Assembly (NCBI GenBank): GCA_025055765.1
Contig: JANWWS010000046.1
Span: 62,001-126,000, forward strand
Reading direction: 5' to 3'
From: Leptospiraceae bacterium
Lineage (GTDB): Bacteria > Spirochaetota > Leptospiria > Turneriellales > Turneriellaceae
Length of the DNA stretch: 64,000 nt
Positions 1-6,845 of the stretch are shown here, one piece after another. Numbering within the stretch: position 1 is the stretch's first letter; each line of letters begins with the position of its first letter. A model generated the notes under the pieces. It saw nothing but the letters and a program-made list of their open reading frames with translations, was not told the DNA's origin and did no database searches. The position numbers and the translations under genes are program-made.

Positions 1-1680
1 ATCCCCATGGATTCCCTGCTCTTTAAAGCCCTCCACGGATGGTACAATGAGAGCCGTGAGATATTTCTTATCCTGACCTACCACCATGACATTATCAATA
101 AGAGGGCTTTCGAGAAGACGAGCCTCAATGGGCACTGGTTCTACATTTTCGCCACTAATTAGAACCACCGTGTCCTTCGTGCGCCCTACAATTTTGAGAC
201 AGTTGTTGAAGGTCATGATACCTAAATCACCTGTATTTAGCCAACCATCGTGTAAGACTTTCTTTGTAGCTTCTGGGTTCTTGTAATAGCCCTTCATTAC
301 TTGGGGACCCTTGACGTGGATCTCCCCTCTGCGACCCCTTCCCTGCCCTTTGTACTTGGGGTTAGGAAAGATAATTTCTCCGGTATTGGGATCTACTAGG
401 CGGATTTCCGTATCTTTTATTACCTTACCTACCGTGCCAATCACGAGATCGTCAAAGGTACGGCACGAGATCACGGGTGAGGTCTCGGTCATACCATAGC
501 CTTCGAGCACCGGGATACCAATGTAATTAAAGAATTCGTCTATATGAGGTGGCAGGGCCCCGCCGCCCGAGAGGGATGCCTTAAGATCGCCTCCAGCCGC
601 CTGCCTTAACCTTTCGAGCACGGAGGCATTAAAAAGCCCATATAAGGGTATTACTAAAAACCACCTAATAGCATGGAAAATGCCAAGGAAAAACGAGACA
701 AGTGGGTTTCTTCCCTCTAGATCGATTCTCTTGCCTTTTAAAAAGAACAAAGAGCTTTTGTACATCCGGCTAAAAAAATAAGCCGCATGAAAGAGGAAGC
801 GCCGAACCGGGTGTGCCTTTTCTACATTGGCCATGATTTTCGCATGGATGGACTCCCAAAGCCTTGGAGCTGATCCCATAAAGGTGGGACGCACAGCCTT
901 TAGATCATCCCCTAAATTGCGCACATTCGTGTAATAGGTGCAGCAGCCATTGAATATGGAATACATTTCAATAACCCGCTCAAAAATGTGCCAAATTGGT
1001 AGAATCGACAAAACACGATCTAGGGGAGTAATTTTAATAGGTATGCGGTATAGCTGCGAAATAATATTCGCATGGGTGAGCATAACCCCCTTGGGGGTAC
1101 CTGTGGTACCAGAAGTGTAGATAAGAGTAAATAAGTCATCGTCTTTAATACCTGCCATGTGCTCCTCGGCTTTTCGGTTACCTTTTTCTCGTAGCTTTCG
1201 ACCTTTTTCTAACAATTCTTGTAAAGTATGGACTCCCGCTGGGGCTTTTTCATCGGGGTCCATTAGTATGATATGCTTGAGCTGCTTAAGTTGCTTTTGT
1301 ACCTTTTTTAATTTTTCATACACTAGCAGATTTTCTACAAAAGTAACTTTGGCTCCACAATGATCGAGTATATAGAGGATTTCATCGGGCGTGACATCAG
1401 CACCTCTAGGGACATCCGCTGCTCCGCAGAGTTGGACCCCGTAATCGGCTATAATCCATTCCATGCGGTTGTCGGCTAAGAGTCCCACATGATCACGGGG
1501 TTTCACACCAAGATCAATGAGAGCTGTGGCAAGTTCAAGGCCACGTTCATAAAGCTCTTTATATGTAATAGGCCGCCAATGCTTCCCCCTTTTTTCTCGA
1601 GTGGCGAAGGCAGCGCGATCACCATAAACACGAGCAGCTTCACTGTAAAGATCTGCAATATTTTTTACCTGTAACGGCAT
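1..1680 (-). CDS. Long-chain acyl-CoA synthetase (AMP-forming), 3' end cut by the window
   Basis: The reading frame starts at an ATG at 1680 and stays open for 560 codons to the window edge. It belongs to the ANL superfamily, which activates fatty acids with ATP to acyl-adenylates and then acyl-CoA. The P-loop-like signature YTSGTTGTPKG lies near residue 187, GYGMTETSP near 393, the DGWLNTGDLG core motif near 477 and GRTKD near 498. Family members of this long type run to roughly 600-650 residues, so the C-terminal subdomain with its catalytic lysine is mostly outside. No signal peptide is visible; such enzymes act in the cytoplasm or at the inner membrane. It is divergent from the HEAT-like gene at 1838, with 157 bases between them. 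Substrate chain length cannot be read from sequence. Confidence 0.93.
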   Translation of the reverse strand, partial: MPLQVKNIADLYSEAARVYGDRAAFATREKRGKHWRPITYKELYERGLELATALIDLGVKPRDHVGLLADNRMEWIIADYGVQLCGAADVPRGADVTPDEILYILDHCGAKVTFVENLLVYEKLKKVQKQLKQLKHIILMDPDEKAPAGVHTLQELLEKGRKLREKGNRKAEEHMAGIKDDDLFTLIYTSGTTGTPKGVMLTHANIISQLYRIPIKITPLDRVLSILPIWHIFERVIEMYSIFNGCCTYYTNVRNLGDDLKAVRPTFMGSAPRLWESIHAKIMANVEKAHPVRRFLFHAAYFFSRMYKSSLFFLKGKRIDLEGRNPLVSFFLGIFHAIRWFLVIPLYGLFNASVLERLRQAAGGDLKASLSGGGALPPHIDEFFNYIGIPVLEGYGMTETSPVISCRTFDDLVIGTVGKVIKDTEIRLVDPNTGEIIFPNPKYKGQGRGRRGEIHVKGPQVMKGYYKNPEATKKVLHDGWLNTGDLGIMTFNNCLKIVGRTKDTVVLISGENVEPVPIEARLLESPLIDNVMVVGQDKKYLTALIVPSVEGFKEQGIHGD

Positions 1681-1837
1681 TTTTCCCCCTTGAGTTATTT
1701 TACAAAGGCAAGTTTAAAAGAAAAGCTCAAAGACAAAAGCATTTTTTCTACATTTCGGGAGAAAAAATTTATGCACCGCACCAGGTTACTTAAGGAAAAT
1801 ATCTTGCCATACTGGCGGAGCTTGGAAAAGGTAGGCT

Positions 1838-2500
1838 ATGCACTGGCTTGTAATGACTTTCTTTTTATTTACCCAGCTTCTGATAGCCCTCGACACCATA
1901 GAATCAGCTATACGCATGGCAGGGGTACATGATTTAGAAGAGCTCTTGAAAATTCTCAAGGCAAACCATATGGCAACCATGGTGAAAGTAAAAGCAGTGC
2001 GGCGAGTAGCCGAGATCTACAAAGAAAATTCAAATAGTGTGAGTCCGGATATAATTTTGTCACATTATCGAGAAGCCCTCACAAGCCACAATGACGATAA
2101 TCCACCTCATAGTCATTACCTGATACGAGGAGAAATCTGCTCATCCCTAGCTCAATATGCCTCTTCCCCAAATGCAAGTGAGGCCTTAAGACTAGCGCAA
2201 AAGCAGGTACAACTCGATACCCATATTGAGGTAAAAGCTAGCTGTGCACAAGCCTTGGGTTCTTTTCACCAAAACCCAAACGAAGCAGGCAAAAGTCTTT
2301 TGGAAATACTCGAGCAGGAACTAAGAACGGAAGCCCCTCATGAGGCTAATATAAAATTGGTCATGAACCTCGTGCACTCCCTCGGCAGACTCAAATATCG
2401 ACCCGCCTTTGTGGGCCTCATTAAGGTTTTGCAATCAGGCTATCCTGCCTCTGTAAAAAAAGAAGCAGAATTTGCTATTCGGAATTTACGAAGTAGTTAA
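1838..2500 (+). CDS. Secreted or membrane-anchored helical-repeat (HEAT-like) protein
   Basis: This 220-residue protein has a hydrophobic N-terminus (about residues 3-20, ending LLIALD) that looks like a weak signal peptide or anchor. The rest is almost entirely amphipathic helix pairs of the HEAT/Armadillo kind (for example VKAVRRVAEIYKEN, VKASCAQALGSFHQ, VKKEAEFAIRNLRS), with the Ala/Leu spacing typical of such solenoids. These usually act as protein-binding scaffolds. The ATG at 1838 follows an AAAAGG/GTAGG purine stretch at a workable ribosome-binding distance. The downstream gene converges 15 bases away. No catalytic motif is seen, and the partner is unknown. Confidence 0.7.
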   Translation: MHWLVMTFFLFTQLLIALDTIESAIRMAGVHDLEELLKILKANHMATMVKVKAVRRVAEIYKENSNSVSPDIILSHYREALTSHNDDNPPHSHYLIRGEICSSLAQYASSPNASEALRLAQKQVQLDTHIEVKASCAQALGSFHQNPNEAGKSLLEILEQELRTEAPHEANIKLVMNLVHSLGRLKYRPAFVGLIKVLQSGYPASVKKEAEFAIRNLRSS

Positions 2501-2515
2501 CTTTCTACTGAGGCT

Positions 2516-3502
2516 CTAAGCAGAAAACCAACGTTTTTCTGCTTCCTCAGAGAGTTTTATGCCCGAAAGCCGTGCCCTTTGCACAACCTCCCAATAGTAG
2601 CGGTAGGTTGCTCTGTCATGGAGTTCGCCTTTGTATTGGATGGGCCCCCAACTCGCATCCTGAGCAGCCATGAGTATGGCTTCTCCATCCTGCACCTCAG
2701 AAAAATCTGGTTTCATGGCATCTACAATGGGTTGTATTTGTGCAGGATAGATAGACCACATTCGTAAAAAACCAAAATCATGGCGGGCACGATAGGCATC
2801 GCTATAGGTCTGGTATTGATTTTTCAAATCTAAAGTAACATTGTGCGCGGGAACAAGACCGTACGCAAGAGCTGTCGCTACGACGGTAGCCTTAGCCCTA
2901 CGTAAAAGCTCATGCTCAAATTGCCCCGGACTTCTCATGCACGAGGACGGTATAGCACCATGGTGACCCGAGACAAAATCCATAAGTCCAAAATCAAGTA
3001 CCTGAACCCACGGTAGAGAGGCAATTTTTTCCACCTCTCGCAGAGCTCCATGGGTTTCAATAAGCACATGGATGGGAATCTCCCTCTTTAAACCCTCCTT
3101 CATGCAACGCTCTTGAATATATTGAATCATTTCTGCCACCTGGGCATAAGAGGTAGGCTTCGGGATAGTGAGGTAGCTCACTATGTTGCCAATGCCGCCT
3201 ACCACAATATCGACATCTTGCTTCCAGTAACGGCTGTGGTAGTCATGTACGCGTACTCCTGCCATCCGATATTTATTCGCATCTGAGCTCAACACAGCTA
3301 CAATCATCTCGGCATGTTCTTTTTCACGTCCCGTGGGAGCACCGTCCTCACAATCGCAGGTTATGTCAAAAATGGGACCTAGTTTTTCTTGAAGTTCTAA
3401 TGCTTTGCGAATAAGTTTCTCGCTCCCAGCAAAATGCTCACAACTAGGTATGATAGGAAATGGCTTTTCACCTTTAAAAAGGGCTTCGTTTGGGTGTACC
3501 AT
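2516..3502 (-). CDS. HpcH/HpaI aldolase / CitE-like acyl-CoA lyase family protein
   Basis: This 328-residue protein resembles the CitE/malyl-CoA lyase branch of the HpcH/HpaI TIM-barrel family, which cleaves C-C bonds in 3-hydroxyacyl-CoA esters with Mg2+. Supporting motifs are CDCEDGAPTGRE near residue 50 (acidic metal-binding site), VRVHDYHSRYW (Arg contact), IHVLIETHGALRE near 145 (the conserved Glu) and LDFGLMDF near 169. The C-terminal part (FGFLRMWSIYPAQIQPIVDAM) matches the helical tail of malyl/citramalyl-CoA lyases. Start is ATG at 3502. Which thioester it cleaves is not decidable; malyl-CoA, citramalyl-CoA and beta-methylmalyl-CoA are all possible. Confidence 0.8.
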   Translation of the reverse strand: MVHPNEALFKGEKPFPIIPSCEHFAGSEKLIRKALELQEKLGPIFDITCDCEDGAPTGREKEHAEMIVAVLSSDANKYRMAGVRVHDYHSRYWKQDVDIVVGGIGNIVSYLTIPKPTSYAQVAEMIQYIQERCMKEGLKREIPIHVLIETHGALREVEKIASLPWVQVLDFGLMDFVSGHHGAIPSSCMRSPGQFEHELLRRAKATVVATALAYGLVPAHNVTLDLKNQYQTYSDAYRARHDFGFLRMWSIYPAQIQPIVDAMKPDFSEVQDGEAILMAAQDASWGPIQYKGELHDRATYRYYWEVVQRARLSGIKLSEEAEKRWFSA

Positions 3503-3577
3503 AAGGCAAAAAAATTTTTACAACTCAACCGTCAATCCTTTACTATGCGGAAGTCTTGACAGGCTAGGCTCACGTCA

Positions 3578-3603
3578 CTTTTTTGTGCATGGCACAAAAA
3601 AAG
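3578..3603. promoter_or_regulatory. Perfect palindrome enclosing the amidase start codon
   Basis: TTTTTTGTGC (3579-3588) and GCACAAAAAA (3592-3601) are exact reverse complements separated by three bases, and those three bases are the ATG (3589-3591) that is the only ATG near the front of the amidase frame. The T-run precedes and the A-run follows the GC part on either strand, so this is not a normal intrinsic terminator. It could be a repressor operator or an mRNA hairpin hiding the start codon. A TTGACA at 3556-3561 may be a -35 element, but no good -10 is visible. The half-site GCACAAAA recurs in the repeat at 6456. Confidence 0.5.
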
Positions 3604-5061
3604 AGACCCTTGGCAAGCCCACTCGCTGGGTCGCCCAGGAAGAAAGCCCAAAGAATCCATGCTTTTAGCCGCGACATTCTTGGCAAATTAGATGCGACAG
3701 CTATCGCGGAAAAAATAAGACGAAAACAACTTTCCCCTGAAGAGGTGGTAAAGGCTGCTATTAAAAGGGCGGAAAAAGTCGCACTTTATATTGAGGCTAT
3801 TGAAATTTATGCCTTTGCCGATGCACATGAGAAAGCCAAAAAAAAAGATTTTGCTGATGGCATTTTTGCTGGAGTTCCTACTTTTATAAAAGACAATTCT
3901 GATTTAGAAGGCTTTCCCACAAGAAACGGAAGCAGAGCTTACTCCCCTAAGATTGCCAGGGAGCACGGTAAATATGTTGAGCAATTTTTGAAACAAGGTT
4001 TTATTGTACTTGGCAAGACGCGAATGCCTGAATTTGGCTTTAACGCCTCCACCGAATTTGAAGGGGAAAATCCCGTGCGCAATCCTTGGAATCTCGCTTA
4101 CTCCGCAGGGGGTTCATCGGGAGGCTCCGCTGCCCTTGTGGCAAGCGGTGTCGTACCCATAGCCCATGCCAACGATGGTGGGGGATCCATCCGTATACCC
4201 GCCGCCTGCTGTGGGTTGGTTGGCCTAAAACCCACCCGCGACAGACACATCAACAGTAAGGTAGCAGAAAGCATGCCACTTAATATTGTAAGCGAAGGGG
4301 TATTAACCCGCACGGTGAGAGATACGGCCAACTTTCATTTTGGTATGGAACAAGTTTACCGCAACCCCCGACTCAAACCAATTGGTAAATGGGAAGGTCC
4401 ATCCAAAAGAAAATACCGCATTGGTTTAGTGCTGGATAGCCCAACAGGAGTAAAAACCGAAGAAGATATCCGCCAGCTTCTCCTGGTAACGGCTGGTAAA
4501 CTAGAAAGATTAGGTCATGTGGTACTAGAAGTCGATATGCGCAATACAGGTCTCGAACATTTTGTATCTGATTTTACTCTCTACTGGTCTCTTTTAGGCT
4601 TTTTTATGGGTAGTTTTGGGAAATGGATCTTGGGAACCGATTTTGATCCACGGCGACTAGACCCTTTCACCAAAGGTTTAGTTGACTACTACAAGAAAAA
4701 TTTTTGGCAAACACCGGCAGCTATGTACCGGCTATGGCGATCACGGGAGCTTTATGAACGACTAATCGCTCCTTATCACGCGATTATGACCCCTGTTTTG
4801 GCTCATACTGTCCCTCCACTTGGGCATCTTTCACCCGAACAGGGATATGATTCCCTAATGGAAAAACTGCAAAGATATGTACTTTTTACACCGCTTAACA
4901 ACGCGGCAGGAACACCTGCCATTTCTCTACCACTGGGACTTGACCGCAACGGTAACCCAATTGGCGTTCAGCTTATGGCTGCCCAGGGAGAAGAAGGAAT
5001 CTTGATCGATCTTGCCTTTCAACTAGAAGCCGATATGGGTTTTGTAAAGATTTACGAATAA
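3589..5061 (+). CDS. Amidase signature family enzyme
   Basis: This is a Ser-Ser-Lys amidohydrolase of the amidase-signature family, about 490 residues and full length. The catalytic Lys lies in GVPTFIKDN (about residue 103), the Gly/Ser-rich signature in SAGGSSGGSAALVASG (about 173-188), and the cis-Ser in NDGGGSIRIPA. The family hydrolyses amides, ureas or nitrile-derived amides. It is not an obvious GatA, since gatB lies far away at 51763 without it. The first 30 residues are a basic, low-complexity extension before the usual ILGKLDATAIAEKIR start of the family; no other in-frame ATG or GTG is available there, so I use ATG 3589 (TTG 3583 is possible). Substrate unknown. Confidence 0.9.
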   Translation: MAQKKRPLASPLAGSPRKKAQRIHAFSRDILGKLDATAIAEKIRRKQLSPEEVVKAAIKRAEKVALYIEAIEIYAFADAHEKAKKKDFADGIFAGVPTFIKDNSDLEGFPTRNGSRAYSPKIAREHGKYVEQFLKQGFIVLGKTRMPEFGFNASTEFEGENPVRNPWNLAYSAGGSSGGSAALVASGVVPIAHANDGGGSIRIPAACCGLVGLKPTRDRHINSKVAESMPLNIVSEGVLTRTVRDTANFHFGMEQVYRNPRLKPIGKWEGPSKRKYRIGLVLDSPTGVKTEEDIRQLLLVTAGKLERLGHVVLEVDMRNTGLEHFVSDFTLYWSLLGFFMGSFGKWILGTDFDPRRLDPFTKGLVDYYKKNFWQTPAAMYRLWRSRELYERLIAPYHAIMTPVLAHTVPPLGHLSPEQGYDSLMEKLQRYVLFTPLNNAAGTPAISLPLGLDRNGNPIGVQLMAAQGEEGILIDLAFQLEADMGFVKIYE

Positions 5062-5132
5062 AGACAGAGATCTTCTCGAAGGTCACTCCTAACAATAACC
5101 GCTTCCTGCTTCTGGACTTCTGGGAGATATAT

Positions 5133-5149
5133 TACACTTTTTGAGTGTA
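5133..5149. repeat. Small inverted repeat downstream of the amidase
   Basis: TACACT and AGTGTA flank a five-base loop (TTTTG), about 70 bases after the amidase stop. The stem is AT-rich and is followed only by TTT, so it would be a poor terminator. It may equally be a protein-binding site. Confidence 0.35.
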
Positions 5150-5341
5150 TTTACGACGAGTGGCTGAACTCTGGCTTTGGAAAAAAACTAAAAGAAACCT
5201 TAAGAAAAGACTACTCAGAAACAACCCCCTCTAGCAAAATTTACCTAAAACCCGCCACAGCAATATTCGCCTCAGGGATGAATAATACTTGATTAGCTGC
5301 CCGCCCAAAATTTCAAAAAGATCCATCGGCTACGCCGTCAA

Positions 5342-5360
5342 TCGACACCCCGACTGTCGA
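5342..5360. repeat. Small inverted repeat in gene-poor interval
   Basis: TCGACA (5342-5347) and TGTCGA (5355-5360) are exact reverse complements around a seven-base loop. There is no T-tract on either side. Function unknown. Confidence 0.3.
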
Positions 5361-5419
5361 AATTAACAATGCGCATGGCACCCCCCCTTTGCGGCGTCGT
5401 GAACAACCATTCCAAAATC

Positions 5420-5476
5420 CGGAAAATTTACACAAAAGACAGGGAAAGGGGTATGGAATGAAAACTTTATGGCAAA
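5420..5476. repeat. Diverged direct repeat, copy A
   Basis: CGGAAAATTTACACAAAA at 5420-5437 matches 17 of 18 bases at 6456-6473. It is followed after a variable spacer by a second shared block ending ACTTTATGGCAAA here and ACTTTATGCATGGCAAA in copy B. The same orientation and the same order of blocks indicate common origin. The DUF1564-like gene lies between the copies. Confidence 0.5.
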
Positions 5477-5843
5477 TTCTCCACAACCTCCTTAGGTGGC
5501 AACTGTATTCCCAGGTGTTACAATCTTGGGTCTTGGGTTGATTTTCAAACGAGATCGTTAGGGATTTCCATAAAAATTGATCAAGAGATTTGCTTTTCTT
5601 ACCCCAGTCCAAAATTAAATCCACGCCAAAATTTCTATACACAGCTAAAAAGAGATGAACTCATGATGGCTGCCTCAACAAGGTCAGATGATTAATAGAA
5701 AACGCACACTCTCCCCAAAAAAGAGGGATATAAACTTACCTTTATCGAAGCGGCAAAGTTACGGCAACGAGAAATCCTCTATGCCTCCTGGCATGAGATA
5801 AGCTGATTTTCAAGCTTTTCTGTAGCTTTCCTAAGAGGCAATC

Positions 5844-6422
5844 TCAACTTATGGAACGTCGCTGCCAATAATAGCGCAAATACATCGGTAGTGGCCCACC
5901 AGGTCTACCATGGTAATCCTCTGGTGAAAATAACTCCTTAGTATGGAAATCCACAATAGGTATCCCCACCACGGTCGAATAGTAACACTTGTGCCTGGCC
6001 ACAAATTTGGTACCATACCAGAATACCCTCCAGTAGGGTATCACCCCTGAAAGAAAACTATCCAAATAACGGACTAACGCAATACGTAAAACCATACTCG
6101 TTGTAAGCCCAAAGCGATACTTAAGCTCACAAAAAAGCCGCTCATCCTCTCCATGAAGTACCACATTGATCCTGCATAGCTCATGCGAGGGAACGGGGTT
6201 TTTCTGATTTTTCTCCCTGAGCCTGTGGGCCAGTTCCCGCATTTTGTCCATGTGAACCACTTTCTTGCGGGCGAGTTTAAAGGCACAGAAGCGAACAATG
6301 GCCGACATGCTTGTGTTAGATTTCGCTGCCGCTTCGCGCAACTTTGCCATAAGGGCCGGATTTAGGCGCAGATCCCAAAGACCTTTCGGGTTGTCATGAC
6401 AATTTCTTCTTTTCAAGATCAT
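5844..6422 (-). CDS. DUF1564-like protein with two ribbon-helix-helix-like segments
   Basis: This is a 192-residue basic protein. Two segments share one pattern, a short beta strand followed by two helices: LWDLRLNPALMAKLREAAAK then NTSMSAIVRFCAFKLAR (about residues 15-52), and INVVLHGEDERLFCELKYRF then GLTTSMVLRIALVRYLDSF (about 85-124). This is the look of a tandem ribbon-helix-helix DNA-binding fold and of the DUF1564 family known from Leptospira. The C-terminal third is aromatic and basic (IPYWRVFWYGTKFVARH), with no known motif. The ATG at 6422 is preceded by AGAGGG six bases upstream and a TATATA -10-like box. It stands alone between gene-poor stretches, as accessory genes do. Family assignment is from memory and moderate; DNA binding is inferred. 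Confidence 0.6.
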   Translation of the reverse strand: MILKRRNCHDNPKGLWDLRLNPALMAKLREAAAKSNTSMSAIVRFCAFKLARKKVVHMDKMRELAHRLREKNQKNPVPSHELCRINVVLHGEDERLFCELKYRFGLTTSMVLRIALVRYLDSFLSGVIPYWRVFWYGTKFVARHKCYYSTVVGIPIVDFHTKELFSPEDYHGRPGGPLPMYLRYYWQRRSIS

Positions 6423-6845
6423 ATATCCCTCTGCCTATATAAAACCCCAATTTTTCGGAAAATTTGCACAAAAAGGAAGAAAATTTGCTCTGAAATGAAA
6501 AAATTTTAACTTTATGCATGGCAAAGTGGCTAATTTTTGAGCATTATGGAAATCCTGTAAGAGACGAAGGACAATTTTGGACACAGAATAACCGCTCTTT
6601 TAGCAGCTCATCCTTGCAAAAACAGGGCTTCACCACATTTGGGGATTTGCTGGTAGGGTAAGACCCCACCATGCGTTCATGGTAAAATCCTAAAATCTTT
6701 AAAAGCCAAATTCCTCCGATTTTTTCAAAATTCAGGGAGCACGGGCCATTCCTGGAAATCCACAATACGAAATTGAGGACGCTGAAGAAAAGCGTATCCT
6801 ATGTGTTTCAGCTGGACACCACATCTTCATGATTAAAATATAAAC
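6423..6845. other. Intergenic region between divergent DUF1564-like and sigma-54 activator genes
   Basis: This 423-base region is AT-rich and holds the promoter area of the minus-strand gene, including TATATA around 6437-6442 and copy B of the direct repeat. A minus-strand open frame at 6544-6765 is unlikely to be real. No -24/-12 sigma-54 promoter (GG-N10-GC type) could be recognised upstream of the activator. The last 15 bases before its ATG (TTAAAATATAAAC) are AT-rich and lack a Shine-Dalgarno sequence. Confidence 0.5.
6456..6525. repeat. Diverged direct repeat, copy B (upstream of DUF1564-like gene)
   Basis: CGGAAAATTTGCACAAAA at 6456-6473 and the following ACTTTATGCATGGCAAA block repeat the sequence at 5420-5476. 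The core TTTGCACAAA contains the inverted half-sites TTTG and CAAA. Its place just upstream of a predicted DNA-binding protein makes an autoregulatory operator plausible, but that is inference. Confidence 0.5.

Larger units (their letters stand above)
5062..5843. other. Gene-poor interval with small inverted repeats and possible coding remnants
   Basis: No convincing gene is present. The longest open frame (minus strand, 5313-5642) has poor amino-acid composition and no recognisable motif. Two small perfect inverted repeats are visible: TACACT/AGTGTA at 5133-5149 and TCGACA/TGTCGA at 5342-5360. On the plus strand, 5726-5797 reads as 23 codons of protein-like character (KLTFIEAAKLRQREIL then YASWHEIS) bounded by stops, which may be the remnant of a lost gene. 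Positions 5420-5437 match a motif upstream of the DUF1564-like gene. Confidence 0.5.

Noticed and set aside
3578-3603. Reading the palindrome as an intrinsic terminator
   Set aside because: On both strands the T-run precedes rather than follows the GC stem, and no gene ends there.
5313-5642. Minus-strand 109-codon open frame
   Set aside because: No motif, odd composition (Arg/Cys/Trp runs), no ribosome site, in a gene-poor stretch; looks like chance.
6544-6765. Minus-strand 73-codon open frame upstream of the sigma-54 activator
   Set aside because: No start signal or family features; overlaps the divergent promoter area.
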